Assembly: GCA_028223755.1 (NCBI GenBank)
Contig: JAOIUY010000002.1
Span: 1 to 64,000 of the forward strand
Direction of reading: 5' to 3'
From: Pseudomonadales bacterium
GTDB lineage: Bacteria; Pseudomonadota; Gammaproteobacteria; Pseudomonadales; UBA7434
Length of the DNA: 64,000 nt
The notes under the pieces were generated by a model, which did no database searches, was not told the origin of the DNA, and saw only the letters and a program-made list of their open reading frames with translations. The position numbers were made by a program, and so were the translations under genes. Positions 1-9,735 of the stretch are shown here, one piece after another (the stretch's first letter is position 1; each line of letters begins with the position of its first letter).

Positions 1-20
1 TTTTTCAAAACCAAAAACAA

Positions 21-500
21 TTAATTAATCGACTGACCCGCATCGGCCGCTGTCGCTTGCGACTGACGGAAAATAGCATCAAAATCGATTGGCGCTAATG
101 ATAACGGTGGAAACCCACCCTTAACCGCTATACTATCAATCGCTTCACGCGCATACGGGAACAAGAAATTAGGGCATACAGCGCCTAATACATGCTGAAG
201 CTGCTCGGCAGGAAAACCCGAAATAGCAAAAATACCCGCTTGTTGTAATTCAATTAAATACGCAGTCTCTTCTTCAACTTGCGCCGTAATCGTAATCGTT
301 AATACGATCTCATGAGCGCCATCGCCCACTTGATTACCACGTGTATTCACATCCATTTTTACTTTCGGCTGAAATGCCTGAGTAAATACTTTAACACCCA
401 TCGGGGTCTCAAAAGAAAAATCTTTAATGTAAGTACGCTGTACCGCAAATTGTGGGGCCGCGTCTGCTGAAGCTGCTGCTTCGTTTTCATTCTCTGCCAT
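21..500 (-). CDS. secB: Protein-export chaperone SecB
   Basis: Cytoplasmic chaperone that holds preproteins unfolded and hands them to SecA at the Sec translocon; works as a homotetramer. The 159-aa product has the usual SecB length, an acidic Ala/Glu-rich N-terminus, and the family core with the stretches 'FSFETP', 'CPNFLFPYARE' and 'GGFPPLSLAPIDF'. The ATG start fits the family. It is the last gene of the rhodanese-grxC-secB run on the minus strand, an order conserved in many gammaproteobacteria. Identification is secure from motifs and synteny. Confidence 0.97.
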   Translation of the reverse strand: MAENENEAAASADAAPQFAVQRTYIKDFSFETPMGVKVFTQAFQPKVKMDVNTRGNQVGDGAHEIVLTITITAQVEEETAYLIELQQAGIFAISGFPAEQLQHVLGAVCPNFLFPYAREAIDSIAVKGGFPPLSLAPIDFDAIFRQSQATAADAGQSIN

Positions 501-628
501 TGTAAACCTCGTTGTTAAGCGCTTGGCGTTTAAATTATTAAATCAGCTTTTACACCGATTATTTATCCATTCGTCTTTTAACTGTGAAGCAACATCCTGT
601 CGCTCTCCAAAAATTTTTCTTCAGGGTT

Positions 629-916
629 TTACCCTAGCAGTAAATCTAATTTCCCGCTACGTTCCAACATCGCTAACTCAGTGTACCCACCTACGTGATC
701 ACTGTTAATCCAAATCTGCGGCACCGTGCGAGCACCGCTTAATCGTGATATCTGCGCTCGCAACTCCGGATTGCCATCAACCGCAACATCGGTGTATTCA
801 ACGGCTTTAGTATCCAATAAATCTCGCGCCGCTATGCAATAAGGACAGTAGCGCGTGGTATACATCAATACCTTTGTACTTAATATCGCTGACTCTGGTG
901 CTTGAGAACTCGACAT
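629..916 (-). CDS. grxC: Glutaredoxin 3 (GrxC)
   Basis: Small glutathione-dependent dithiol oxidoreductase that reduces protein disulfides and mixed disulfides in the cytoplasm. With the ATG at 916 the product is 95 aa, with a CPYC active site at residues 24-27, the cis-proline 'TVPQIWI' segment and the glutathione-binding 'HVGGYTEL'. A longer reading frame to 952 exists but would overlap the rhodanese gene; the chosen ATG lies 2 nt after the rhodanese stop, so the two are probably translationally coupled. The product is slightly longer at the N-terminus than typical GrxC. Confidence 0.94.
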   Translation of the reverse strand: MSSSQAPESAILSTKVLMYTTRYCPYCIAARDLLDTKAVEYTDVAVDGNPELRAQISRLSGARTVPQIWINSDHVGGYTELAMLERSGKLDLLLG

Positions 917-918
917 CG

Positions 919-1347
919 CTATTTCACTAACGGCATCTGAGCACCCTGCCACTCCATTAAGCCACCAGCTAATCGGTAAACGGCTGGACCCTCTTCACTT
1001 TGAATGCGCTTGGCAACATAAGAAGATTGCTGACCCATCTTGCAAACTAACACTAACGGTCGATCACCGTATTGCTGTAAATCTGTTTTACCCCCAGCGG
1101 TATGCTGTGACTGCCACTTAGTGAACGGGACGTTAATCGCATCGACGATATGGCCGGCATCAAAATCGACCTTATCTCGCAGATCAATGACTACGCCATT
1201 ATCACGGTTAACCAATGCGGTGAGTGCATGAGTCGAGAGGCTCTTACCTGCTCGGCGATTTTCTAACCAAGCTAATAAGGCAACCGTTGCTGCTAATACT
1301 GTGATCAAAAACCATTGTTCAGAAACAAATATAAGAAACTTTTGCAT
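919..1347 (-). CDS. Membrane-anchored rhodanese-like protein (YibN type)
   Basis: Single-domain rhodanese, probably a sulfurtransferase or sulfur carrier at the inner membrane. From the ATG at 1347 the product is 142 aa: one N-terminal membrane helix (about residues 7-28), then a rhodanese fold with 'VIDLRD', 'GHI..AINVP' and the catalytic loop Cys at residue 102 (CKMGQQSS). An upstream ATG at 1416 would add a basic 23-residue extension without family support. It heads the grxC-secB run as in Escherichia coli yibN and Pseudomonas. The phosphoglycerate mutase gene gpmI that normally follows on the other side is missing here. Confidence 0.9.
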   Translation of the reverse strand: MQKFLIFVSEQWFLITVLAATVALLAWLENRRAGKSLSTHALTALVNRDNGVVIDLRDKVDFDAGHIVDAINVPFTKWQSQHTAGGKTDLQQYGDRPLVLVCKMGQQSSYVAKRIQSEEGPAVYRLAGGLMEWQGAQMPLVK

Positions 1348-1638
1348 ACGACTGTGCTTTTTACCTGTCTGTTTTTTTCGGGCGCCAAGTATACACTGCC
1401 TATTTGCCTTGACCACTATTTATAAGAACACCACGCAAAATGGCTTGGTTTGTGCGGTCATAACCGCTTTTTAGCTGCTTTTTCGCCAAATTTCATCGCT
1501 ATTCTCTATTCTGACTCCACGCTTTGCTGCTAGAGTCGCAATCAGGCGTCTAATAATATATCGTCAACAATAACAGCTACATAGCAAGCATAAATGACGG
1601 CTGCTTAAATGCTTGTCTATAAATGAGCCTCTACTGAC
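1348..1638. other. Divergent intergenic region at the former gpmI position
   Basis: About 290 bases separate the divergent rhodanese and envC genes, with no credible ORF. In Escherichia coli and Pseudomonas gpmI lies between these two genes. A short hairpin, GCGGT/ACCGC at 1454-1467 followed by five T, is visible and could be a weak plus-strand terminator. The divergent promoters for both flanking genes must lie here, but I cannot place -35/-10 boxes with confidence. Confidence 0.4.
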
Positions 1639-2910
1639 GTGTCTAAAAATATGGATCGAATGTCTAGATTGATAACCCGAAAACCTGAGCAAGACTGCCT
1701 CAGAACTGGGCTATCTCTGTGCTTATGCCTTTTCTTAGTGGTGAGCGTTGCTCTGTTGAGCACCACTGCTTATGCCAATAAGTCATCGATTAAAAGAACC
1801 GAACTGGCCGCTAACGAAGCTAAGTTAAGCAAAATGCTCAATGAGCTCAATACCATTAAAAAGCGCCTATCGCGCGATCTTAACCAACACAGCAGTATCA
1901 ATAAGGCATTTAGCGGTACCGAAATCGAAATCGGTAAGCTAGCGGCTAAAAATAGACAGCTGACGCAAGAGCAGCAACAGCTCAACCAGCAGCTTTCTCA
2001 ACTGCGCCGAGAACAATCCAGCTTGCAACGCCAACAGGATAAACAACAGGCATTAATTGGTGAGCATCTTCGTCAGGCCTATCAACTCGGTAGCCAAAGT
2101 GAGCTTCAGGTGTTCTTTGAGCAAGAAAGTCCTGAATCTATTGATCGACAATTAACTTATTTGGGCTATATCAACGAGGCGCGCAATAAAAAGATCCATG
2201 AATATGCCGAGACGGTTAAACAGAAATTACAGGTCAGCAACCGTATTCGTGAGCAACATAAGGCGCTAGAGACCAATCAGGCCTCGCTCGCTAAGCAGCA
2301 GCAATCATTGGCTAAGCTTCAGCTAAAGCGGCGCCAACAGTTAGAACAGCTTACCTCTGATATCAAAGGTAGCGAAAAACGCATTAGAGTATTGGATAGC
2401 GACAGTGAATCACTCAAACAGCTATTGAATAATGTCGCGCAGGTAATGGCCGAGCAAGCTGAGCGAGAAGCCAAGCAAAAAGACAATGAGGTGTTTGCCG
2501 TTCCTGATGGTGACTTTGCCAAATCCAAAGGTCTGCTGCCGTGGCCAGTCAATGGCCAACAACAATTCAAATATGGCAAGGCGCGCTCTGGTTCGGATAT
2601 CAATTGGCAAGGCGTGACGATTCGAGCGAACACCGGTGAGCCCGTTAAAGCCATTTATGCTGGACGCGTTATTTTTGCCGATTGGTTTCAAGGCCAAGGC
2701 TTATTAATGATTATTGACCATGGCAATGGCTATATGAGTTTATACGGCCATAATGAAAGTCTGTTACAAAACGCTGGCGCTTGGGTAGCCGGTGGCGAAA
2801 CCATTGCAACCGTCGGCAATAGTGGCGGGCAATCAATGGCTGCACTGTATTTTGAGATACGCCTTAACGGCCAACCCAGCAACCCTAATCATTGGTGTAC
2901 AAAAAGCTAA
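1639..2910 (+). CDS. envC: Murein hydrolase activator EnvC (degenerate LytM factor)
   Basis: Periplasmic activator of the division amidases AmiA/AmiB. The 423-aa product has an N-terminal hydrophobic signal segment (about 25-46), a long Gln/Lys/Glu-rich coiled coil (about 50-280) and a C-terminal M23/LytM domain (about 305-420). The zinc ligands expected in an active M23 peptidase are not kept: the first His is absent in the SDINW region and the HxH motif reads 'YFEIR'. This is the known state of EnvC, which activates but does not cleave. The start is GTG at 1639; an in-frame ATG at 1651 is a good alternative. It is followed by ctpA, as in Pseudomonas. Confidence 0.93.
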   Translation: MSKNMDRMSRLITRKPEQDCLRTGLSLCLCLFLVVSVALLSTTAYANKSSIKRTELAANEAKLSKMLNELNTIKKRLSRDLNQHSSINKAFSGTEIEIGKLAAKNRQLTQEQQQLNQQLSQLRREQSSLQRQQDKQQALIGEHLRQAYQLGSQSELQVFFEQESPESIDRQLTYLGYINEARNKKIHEYAETVKQKLQVSNRIREQHKALETNQASLAKQQQSLAKLQLKRRQQLEQLTSDIKGSEKRIRVLDSDSESLKQLLNNVAQVMAEQAEREAKQKDNEVFAVPDGDFAKSKGLLPWPVNGQQQFKYGKARSGSDINWQGVTIRANTGEPVKAIYAGRVIFADWFQGQGLLMIIDHGNGYMSLYGHNESLLQNAGAWVAGGETIATVGNSGGQSMAALYFEIRLNGQPSNPNHWCTKS

Positions 2911-3013
2911 TAAATACGCATTGGCGATTCGCAAATTAACGCCTTAAACGCTATGATTCGCTGATAAACACCACCTATTCTTTACTTTATAAGGCTTATA
3001 TAAGGATCTCTTT

Positions 3014-4456
3014 GTGTTGTTATCTAAGTTGCCATTTAAGACACCGTCATGCCAGTGCCATCTACTCACGCAAGCATTGCTTACGTTATGTCTATCGTTT
3101 GTCACAACAGCCACTTTTGCACAAGATGAGCTACCTTCAGAGCTAGAGCTTCCGTCTGAATTAACACCCGAAATAAAGCCCGCAATAGAACCTGATCTAA
3201 CACCATTAATTCCTGAAAACGCACTCACACCAACTGATGATGCCGAAGTTAAAGGAAAGTTAGCACTCGAAGATCTGCGCTCTTTTGTGACCGCGTTTAA
3301 TCATATCCGCAACGCCTATGTCGAAGAAGTTGATGATAAAGTCCTTTTGCAAAATGCGATTAAAGGCATGCTGACCGAGCTTGATCCGCATTCCAATTAT
3401 TTGGAGCCTGAGTCCTATGAGGATTTACAGGTTAATGCCACCGGTGAGTTTGGCGGCCTAGGCTTAGAAGTGGGCATAGAAGATGGCTTTATTAAAGTCA
3501 TCGCACCTATTGATGATACACCCGCACAAAAAGCCGGCATGGAAAGCGGTGATTTAATTATTAAAATTGATAACCAGCCCGTTAAGGGTTTAGGTCTTGG
3601 CGAAGCGGTTAAAAAAATGCGCGGCCCCAAAGGCAGCCCTATCGATTTAACCGTCGTTCGACAAGGTGAACCACAGCCCATTGAGCTAACTTTAATTCGT
3701 GATGTTATTTCCGTTGTCAGTGTTCGCAGTCGTGTACTTGAAGATCATTACGGCTATTTTCGAATCGCTCAATTCCAAGGTAATACGGGTATCGATCTGA
3801 AAAAGGCGCTTGCAAAATTTAAACAAGAGCAGTCGATTAATGGCGTGATTCTCGATTTACGCAACAATCCCGGCGGCGTTCTGCAAGCAGCTGTTGAAGT
3901 AGTCGATGCCTTTATCGACGAAGGTTTAATTGTTTATACCGAAGGGCGGATCCGTGAATCAGCCTCGCGTTTTGAAGCACGTCCAGGCGACGAAACCTTT
4001 GACTGGCCATTAATTGTCTTGATTAACGGCGGCTCGGCATCCGCCTCTGAGATTGTTGCCGGCGCTCTGCAAGATCATAAACGCGCAATTATTTTGGGTA
4101 CCAGTAGCTTTGGTAAAGGCTCAGTGCAAAGCGTTATTCAATTATCAGAAACACGCGGCATGAAACTCACCACGGCCCGCTATTTCACACCAAAAGGTCG
4201 CTCGATTCAGGCGCAGGGCATTGTGCCTGATATTACTGTCGAGCGCGCCAAGATCACCAAACTCAAACCTGGTGGTCAAATTTTTGAGTCTGACCTTCAT
4301 GGCCATCTAGAAAATACCAATGACGATAAATCTAGCGATAAAGATGAAAGTGAAGTATTGAGCGCTGACGAAGAACTTATTTCAAGTGACAACCAGTTAT
4401 ACGAAGCGCTAACGTTATTAAAAGGTTTAACCGTCTTACGTGGCAATCACTACTAG
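3014..4456 (+). CDS. ctpA: S41 family C-terminal processing peptidase (CtpA/Prc type)
   Basis: Periplasmic serine protease that cleaves C-terminal tails; in relatives it controls cell-wall hydrolases. The 480-aa product has a signal peptide ending near residue 36, a PDZ domain (about 145-225, 'GGLGLEVG') and the S41 catalytic core. The Ser-Lys dyad lies in 'GGSASASE' (residues 339-346) and Lys368 of 'SFGKGSVQ'. The GTG start has an AAGG Shine-Dalgarno 8 nt upstream. It sits between envC and the polysaccharide deacetylase-like gene, the conserved order. The acidic C-terminal tail (about 420-455) is low complexity. Confidence 0.94.
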   Translation: MLLSKLPFKTPSCQCHLLTQALLTLCLSFVTTATFAQDELPSELELPSELTPEIKPAIEPDLTPLIPENALTPTDDAEVKGKLALEDLRSFVTAFNHIRNAYVEEVDDKVLLQNAIKGMLTELDPHSNYLEPESYEDLQVNATGEFGGLGLEVGIEDGFIKVIAPIDDTPAQKAGMESGDLIIKIDNQPVKGLGLGEAVKKMRGPKGSPIDLTVVRQGEPQPIELTLIRDVISVVSVRSRVLEDHYGYFRIAQFQGNTGIDLKKALAKFKQEQSINGVILDLRNNPGGVLQAAVEVVDAFIDEGLIVYTEGRIRESASRFEARPGDETFDWPLIVLINGGSASASEIVAGALQDHKRAIILGTSSFGKGSVQSVIQLSETRGMKLTTARYFTPKGRSIQAQGIVPDITVERAKITKLKPGGQIFESDLHGHLENTNDDKSSDKDESEVLSADEELISSDNQLYEALTLLKGLTVLRGNHY

Positions 4457-4496
4457 CGTTTCATTTATTATTTTCTTTTTTAAGCAATTAATTTTT

Positions 4497-5339
4497 ATGC
4501 AGACTCTGGCTATTCAATTTATTCACATCGGTTTAATCACTTTAGTGGCCACATTCAGCACCCTTCTCACCGCTCAACCGAATACAGATTTTCAAAAACC
4601 GACGCTCACTATTATTATTGATGACCTAGGCAACCATTTGGCTCGCGGTCAGCGTGCGGTTAACTTACCCGGCGCAATAACCTATGCGATTTTGCCTCAT
4701 ACTCCACAGGCTAGCGAGCTCGCGCTATACGCCAACAGCATTGATACTAATAAAGAAGTGATTATCCATATGCCAATGGAAGCTGTGGGTCATAAACATT
4801 TAGACCCCGGCGGTCTTAGCATGCACCAAGATCAACAGGGGTTTGTTGATGCATTACAAGCGGCTATGCAGGCGTTACCGCAGGCTAAAGGCTTAAGTAA
4901 TCATATGGGCAGCGAACTCACTTCGCAGCCTGATCGCATGGACTGGTTAATGTCGGAACTGAGCAAAACTCAGTTGTATTTTATTGATAGTAAAACCACT
5001 GATAATAGCGCGGCTATGCAGGCGGCAGACAAGCAACAAATTCCCTATTTAGTCCGTGATGTCTTTCTTGACCACGACCCCTCGCCCGATGCCATTGATA
5101 AAGCTTATAAAAAAGCACTGGCACTAGCCAACCGTTCAGGGTCTGCCGTATTAATTGCACACCCTTATCCCACCACATTGAATTATCTAGAAAAAGCATT
5201 ACCTGAACTTGCGCAAACCGGCATTGTTTTAACTAATGCTAGCCAAGCGATTCAACAAAAGCATTACCAACAATATAAAAATCAACAACATCAAAATACG
5301 CCACTTTTAGTTAGCCGCTTGCTAGCAACACAACCTTAA
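4497..5339 (+). CDS. Divergent polysaccharide deacetylase family protein (YibQ)
   Basis: Secreted protein of the divergent polysaccharide deacetylase family (DUF610, YibQ), with a NodB-like fold and presumably an envelope role. From the ATG at 4497 there is a signal peptide (about residues 1-28), then 'LTIIIDDLGN' near the start of the domain, 'AILPHTPQ', 'VIIHMPME' and 'NHMGSELT'. A GTG at 4440 would extend it by 19 residues and overlap ctpA by 17 nt; the ATG gives the more normal signal peptide. It is probably cotranscribed with envC-ctpA. Enzyme activity is not established for the family. Confidence 0.86.
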   Translation: MQTLAIQFIHIGLITLVATFSTLLTAQPNTDFQKPTLTIIIDDLGNHLARGQRAVNLPGAITYAILPHTPQASELALYANSIDTNKEVIIHMPMEAVGHKHLDPGGLSMHQDQQGFVDALQAAMQALPQAKGLSNHMGSELTSQPDRMDWLMSELSKTQLYFIDSKTTDNSAAMQAADKQQIPYLVRDVFLDHDPSPDAIDKAYKKALALANRSGSAVLIAHPYPTTLNYLEKALPELAQTGIVLTNASQAIQQKHYQQYKNQQHQNTPLLVSRLLATQP

Positions 5340-5445
5340 ACTGAATAGTAAAATTTTTTTATTGGTCTTGTGTCCAATATTCAATAACTATAAGATCCTG
5401 ACCACTCAATCGAAACGACAAGCGTATTGAGCGGGAGAAAAGGAT

Positions 5446-5670
5446 ATGGCTCAACAAAACCGACAAGGCGAAACGGGCGCTGTTCCGAATCGTAGCGATC
5501 GATTTTATTCACTCGAAAATCTTTGGTTTTTTGCGACGCGTGAAGGTGCGGCGATAGGGCCCTTTGAAACGCATGAAGCGGCATTACTGGGTTTAACTGA
5601 TTTTTTGGATTTTTTAAACTTAGCCGCACCAAAAACTAAAAAACAATTAGTGAAGGCTATGGAGGACTAA
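5446..5670 (+). CDS. Small conserved protein, DUF6316-like
   Basis: A 74-aa protein with a good Shine-Dalgarno (AAAAGGAT just before the ATG). The pattern 'RSDRFYSLENLWFFATREGAAIGPFETHEAAL.GL.DF.DF' matches my recollection of the DUF6316 family of small gammaproteobacterial proteins; the function is unknown. It resembles a compact WG/GYF-like beta unit followed by a helix. There is no signal or membrane segment. It stands alone between the deacetylase gene and the convergent his operon. Confidence 0.7.
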   Translation: MAQQNRQGETGAVPNRSDRFYSLENLWFFATREGAAIGPFETHEAALLGLTDFLDFLNLAAPKTKKQLVKAMED

Positions 5671-5697
5671 GATTAGGAAGATTAAGACTTGGAAGAT

Positions 5698-6477
5698 TTA
5701 AACTCGTACTTCAATGCCACGTTCGGCCATATATTTTTTAGCATCACCCACAGTGTATTCACCAAAGTGAAAAATACTCGCCGCTAAAACCGCATCCGCA
5801 TGACCTTCGGTAATACCTTCAACCAAATGCTGTAAATTACCCACACCACCCGAGGCAATAACCGGCACAGAAACCGCTTCGCTCACTGCTCGTGTTAAAC
5901 CAACATCAAACCCTTTTTTAACGCCGTCTTGATCCATGCTGGTTAATAAAATTTCGCCTGCACCGAAATTCGTCATCTTAACTGCCCACTCAACGGCATC
6001 AATCCCAGTAGGCTTTCGGCCTCCGTGAGTAAAAATTTCCCAGCGGCCAGCATGCTTATCCGTTGCAGGCTCTACTTGTTTGGCATCTATCGCCACCACG
6101 ATACATTGCGAACCAAAACGAGTTGCAGCCTCTTGAACAAAATCAGGGTTGTGAATAGCCGCGGTGTTAATCCCTACTTTATCGGCACCCGCATTTAACA
6201 TGCGACGAATATCTTGGCATTCGCGAATACCACCGCCAACGGTTAGTGGAATAAAAACTTCACTCGCCATTTTCTCTACCGTTTTAACTGTGGTGTCACG
6301 ACCTTCATGGCTAGCGGTAATATCTAAAAACGTAATCTCATCGGCGCCTTGCTCATTATAACGTCGAGCAATTTCTACCGGATCACCCGCATCGCGAATA
6401 TCAACAAACTGCACGCCTTTTACAACGCGGCCGTTATCGACATCAAGACAAGGAATAATACGTTTAGCTAAACTCAT
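5698..6477 (-). CDS. hisF: Imidazole glycerol phosphate synthase cyclase subunit HisF
   Basis: Closes the imidazole ring: uses ammonia delivered by HisH and PRFAR to make IGP and AICAR. The 259-aa TIM barrel starts '[19 protein letters not shown]', with the catalytic Asp12 in CLDVD and the second catalytic Asp in 'VAIDAK'. The phosphate-binding 'GGGIRE' and 'ASGGVGN' loops are present. A longer frame runs up to 6582 but would add 35 hydrophobic residues foreign to the family and overlap hisA. It is the last gene of the hisB-H-A-F cluster. Confidence 0.97.
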   Translation of the reverse strand: MSLAKRIIPCLDVDNGRVVKGVQFVDIRDAGDPVEIARRYNEQGADEITFLDITASHEGRDTTVKTVEKMASEVFIPLTVGGGIRECQDIRRMLNAGADKVGINTAAIHNPDFVQEAATRFGSQCIVVAIDAKQVEPATDKHAGRWEIFTHGGRKPTGIDAVEWAVKMTNFGAGEILLTSMDQDGVKKGFDVGLTRAVSEAVSVPVIASGGVGNLQHLVEGITEGHADAVLAASIFHFGEYTVGDAKKYMAERGIEVRV

Positions 6478-6538
6478 AGATAACGCTCTAACAAAATCAC
6501 TATATAAATAACAAATACAAATAATAAAAATATAAAAC

Positions 6539-7276
6539 TTAAGCTTTATAGCTATCACTATAAGCTTGCGCTTCGGCAACATCTAAAGTGCCTTCGTAAA
6601 TTGCGCGGCCAGTAATCGCGCCACAAATACCCTGACTCGATACGGCACGCAGCGCTTTAATATCATCAATATTGGTAATGCCGCCTGAAGCAATTACCGG
6701 CGTTGATGAAGCCAATGCCATTGCTAAAGTGGCTTCAACATTAACACCTTGCATCATGCCATCGCGCGCAATATCGGTATAAACAATACTGGACACACCG
6801 TCTTGCTCAAATCGTTTCGCTAGCTCAGTGGCTTGCAAAGTCGATACTTCGGCCCAACCATCGGTTGCCACTAAACCTTCTTTTGCATCTAGGCCAACAA
6901 TAATATGGTCTGGAAATTCACGACACGCTTCGCTAACAAACTCAGGCTCTTTAACTGCCTTGGTGCCAATAATTAAATAGTTAACACCTGCATCAATATA
7001 CGCTTCTATAGTGCTTAACGATCGAATACCGCCACCAATTTGAATCGGCAAATCAGGATAAGCCTTGGCAATAGCAGTAACTACCTCACCATTAATTGGC
7101 TTGCCATCAAAAGCGCCATTAAGGTCAACTAAATGCAAACGTCGCGCGCCAGCAGCAACCCACTTTCCCGCCATAGCGACAGGATCATCAGAAAAAACCG
7201 TGGAGTCGTCCATAACGCCTTGGCGTAGGCGCACACACTCGCCGTCTTTTAAATCAATTGCTGGAATCACTAACAT
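6539..7276 (-). CDS. hisA: HisA, ProFAR isomerase
   Basis: Phosphoribosylformimino-5-aminoimidazole carboxamide ribotide isomerase; opens the ribose ring by an Amadori rearrangement. The 245-aa TIM barrel begins '[20 protein letters not shown]' with the catalytic Asp8. A second catalytic Asp lies in 'VYTDIARDG', and the phosphate loops 'GGGIRSL' and 'ASGGITN' are present. Length and start match the family. It lies 61 nt upstream of hisF on the same strand. Confidence 0.97.
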   Translation of the reverse strand: MLVIPAIDLKDGECVRLRQGVMDDSTVFSDDPVAMAGKWVAAGARRLHLVDLNGAFDGKPINGEVVTAIAKAYPDLPIQIGGGIRSLSTIEAYIDAGVNYLIIGTKAVKEPEFVSEACREFPDHIIVGLDAKEGLVATDGWAEVSTLQATELAKRFEQDGVSSIVYTDIARDGMMQGVNVEATLAMALASSTPVIASGGITNIDDIKALRAVSSQGICGAITGRAIYEGTLDVAEAQAYSDSYKA

Positions 7277-7355
7277 GTTTTAGAACCGTAATAATTTTTA
7301 ATAAAAATAAATAAGATCGTTTTTCTTTTTAGCGCCGCTCAATAACTATTTGTAT

Positions 7356-8024
7356 TTAACTAGTGCCATCCCACTGCATAAAATTACTTAATAATTGCAA
7401 TCCGTCTTTATGGCTTTTTTCTGGATGAAACTGTACAGCAAAAATATTATCGCGGGCCAACATAGCAGTAATCGGTACGCCGTATTCCGTCACCCCCACT
7501 GCCGATGCACAATTATTTGCAGCAACAAAATAGCTGTGCACAAAATAAAAACGTGCACCGTCTTCAATATTATTCCACAGCGGATGGTACTGCTGTTTCG
7601 CAACACGATTCCATCCCATATGAGGGACTTTTAAATTATTTGTTGCAGCGGCTAACGCGGTGGTTTGCTTAAAAGCCTCAGAAAAGAATTCAACATGATC
7701 GGGAAATAAACCTAAGCAATCAACGCCTCCGCTCTCTGCAGAGTGACTCATCATGCCTTGCATGCCTACACAAATACCCAGTAAGGGTTTTGTTTTAGCC
7801 ACTTCAAGGATCACTTGATCAAGACCACGCTTACGCACTTCACCAATACAATCACCAATAGCGCCAACGCCAGGGTAAACCACACGGTCAGCATTTTTAA
7901 TCATATCGGGGTCATCACCTACCCAGATATGACTGCTCGGCGAAATGTGTTGCAGCGCTTTAGAAACGGAATGGAGATTCCCCATTCCATAATCAATGAC
8001 GGCTACATCGACAGATTTTGTCAC
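7356..8024 (-). CDS. hisH: HisH, glutamine amidotransferase subunit of IGP synthase
   Basis: Class I glutamine amidotransferase that releases ammonia for HisF. The 222-aa product has 'VIDYGMGNLHSV' at the N-terminus, the nucleophile Cys in 'LLGICVGMQ' and the His-Glu pair in 'VQFHPEKS', so the full catalytic triad is present. It lies between hisB and hisA on the minus strand, the usual order in pseudomonads. Confidence 0.96.
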   Translation of the reverse strand: MTKSVDVAVIDYGMGNLHSVSKALQHISPSSHIWVGDDPDMIKNADRVVYPGVGAIGDCIGEVRKRGLDQVILEVAKTKPLLGICVGMQGMMSHSAESGGVDCLGLFPDHVEFFSEAFKQTTALAAATNNLKVPHMGWNRVAKQQYHPLWNNIEDGARFYFVHSYFVAANNCASAVGVTEYGVPITAMLARDNIFAVQFHPEKSHKDGLQLLSNFMQWDGTS

Positions 8025-8090
8025 TGTTGAATCTTATCCTGAAGTAAATAAAAATTTTGAATTGAGTTAAGCGCCTAAATGTACCGGCGC

Positions 8091-8705
8091 TTATAAAGAA
8101 CCCTTAGTGGAAGGCATAACACCCGCCATGCGTGGATCAAACTCTAAAGCCATGCGCAATGCACGACCAAAGGCTTTAAACACTGTCTCAACCTGATGGT
8201 GACTGTTTTCACCACGCAGACAATCGACATGCAATGTGACATTGGCATGATTGATAAAGCCTTGGAAGAATTCGTGGAATAAATCGACATCAAAGCCACC
8301 CACTGACGAGCGCGTAAACGGCACATGAAACTCTAAACCGGGTCGGCCTGATAAATCGAGAACCACACGAGATAATGCTTCATCTAATGGCACATAAGCG
8401 TGACCGTAACGACGCAAGCCTTTTTTATCACCGACTGCCTTAGTAAAGGCTTGGCCAAGCGTAATGCCGATATCTTCTACCGTGTGGTGAGCATCGATAT
8501 GTAAATCACCGTTGGCTTTGATATCTAGATCAATCAGACCGTGGCGAGCTATCTGGTCGAGCATATGCTCAAGAAAAGGCACGCCCGTATCAAATTTTGA
8601 TTCGCCGGTGCCATCAAGATTTAGGGATACACTAATTTGCGTCTCTAAAGTATCTCGTGAGACGGTGGCGGTACGTGCCGCAGCTGGGTTATTCGACTGG
8701 CTCAT
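8091..8705 (-). CDS. hisB: HisB, imidazoleglycerol-phosphate dehydratase
   Basis: Monofunctional manganese-dependent dehydratase of histidine biosynthesis. From the ATG at 8705 the product is 204 aa, with the metal-binding clusters '[13 protein letters not shown]', 'FHEFF' and '[15 protein letters not shown]'. The open frame continues to 8801, but the added 32 residues do not look like HisB; the chosen start has an SD-like GAG/AGTGA stretch before it. There is no fused phosphatase domain (unlike enterobacterial HisB). It is the first gene of the his cluster in this window. Confidence 0.96.
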   Translation of the reverse strand: MSQSNNPAAARTATVSRDTLETQISVSLNLDGTGESKFDTGVPFLEHMLDQIARHGLIDLDIKANGDLHIDAHHTVEDIGITLGQAFTKAVGDKKGLRRYGHAYVPLDEALSRVVLDLSGRPGLEFHVPFTRSSVGGFDVDLFHEFFQGFINHANVTLHVDCLRGENSHHQVETVFKAFGRALRMALEFDPRMAGVMPSTKGSL

Positions 8706-8884
8706 GTCACTCTCAAATCTTTTTAAGAAAAAGGTGCACCGGTAAAAAGGTGCGGATTTAACTTCATTATAGTTAAAAGCCCCCATATGACGTAGCGTCA
8801 ATAGAGGGCAATTTTGCCAACAAGCACTCTATAAATAAGGCTTTGTAGTTAGTTAGCGCTTACTTATATTACTCTAGTACCGCT

Positions 8885-9634
8885 CTAGCTCTTAGCTTTA
8901 CCCTGATTAGCTACCGAAGCCATCATCGCTTTAATAGCCTCTGGGTCACCCAAATACTCACTGCTGATCGGTTTAAGGTCGGCATCAAGCTGATAAACCA
9001 GTGGCACACCTGTAGGGATATTAACGCCGATAATGTCCTCATCGCTAATGCCGTCGAGGTACTTAACCAATGATCGTAAGCTGTTGCCATGGGCGGCGAT
9101 CAAAACGCGCTTGCCTGACAATATCATTGGACTAATCACATCGTGCCAATAAGGCAGAACGCGATCAATGGTTAATGCCAGGCTTTCGCCTCGCGGAAGT
9201 ATCGCAGGGTCAATATCTGCATAGCGATCGTCGTTGCCCGGAAAATGCTCGCTATCAAGCTCAACCGGTGGCGGCGGAATATCAAAACTACGGCGCCAGA
9301 TCTTGACCTGATCTTCACCGTGTATTTTGGCCGTTTCGGCTTTATTTAAGCCAGTCAGTGCGCCGTAATGTCGCTCATTCAAACGCCAGCTATTTTCAAC
9401 CGGCAAATCTGCATGATCCATTGACTCCAGAGCTAACGATAAAGTGCGAATCGCGCGCGTTAATACAGAGCAATAAGCAATATCAAAATCAATACCTTGT
9501 TCTTTTAATAGCTGGCCCGCGAGTTTTGCTTGTGCAACACCCTCGTCTGCAAGATCAATGTCATACCAGCCGGTAAAACGGTTTTCTTGATTCCAGATAC
9601 TTTCTCCGTGACGGAGTAGCACCAGTTGATACAT
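8885..9634 (-). CDS. gpmA: 2,3-bisphosphoglycerate-dependent phosphoglycerate mutase
   Basis: Glycolytic interconversion of 3- and 2-phosphoglycerate through a phosphohistidine. The 249-aa product has the phosphohistidine loop 'LLRHGES' (His9), '[11 protein letters not shown]', '[12 protein letters not shown]' and the second His in 'IAAHGNSLR', all typical of the dPGM (GpmA) family. It stands alone between hisB and mutY on the minus strand. The cofactor-independent enzyme normally found between the rhodanese and envC genes is absent there, so this may supply the activity instead. Confidence 0.95.
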   Translation of the reverse strand: MYQLVLLRHGESIWNQENRFTGWYDIDLADEGVAQAKLAGQLLKEQGIDFDIAYCSVLTRAIRTLSLALESMDHADLPVENSWRLNERHYGALTGLNKAETAKIHGEDQVKIWRRSFDIPPPPVELDSEHFPGNDDRYADIDPAILPRGESLALTIDRVLPYWHDVISPMILSGKRVLIAAHGNSLRSLVKYLDGISDEDIIGVNIPTGVPLVYQLDADLKPISSEYLGDPEAIKAMMASVANQGKAKS

Positions 9635-9735
9635 GATAACGCCCTCTTAAATAAGCTTAGTGTGTGAAAGGCTGGCGATTATACAGTACCGCATCGAATA
9701 TCGCTGCTGGAATATCGCTTTAATTAAAGGCGGAC

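Noticed and set aside
523..708. A 61-codon plus-strand ORF between secB and grxC
   Set aside because: Overlaps the grxC 3' end antisense and has no ribosome site or recognisable pattern.
1770..2697. Antisense ORFs of 71-111 codons inside envC
   Set aside because: Products are low-complexity shadows of the coiled-coil coding sequence, without ribosome sites or family features.
1639..2910. An active M23 endopeptidase
   Set aside because: The zinc ligands are replaced (HxH reads YFEIR), as in the non-catalytic activator EnvC.
6478..6582. An N-terminal membrane extension of HisF
   Set aside because: The extra codons come from an AT-rich spacer overlapping the hisA end; the family start at 6477 is clear.
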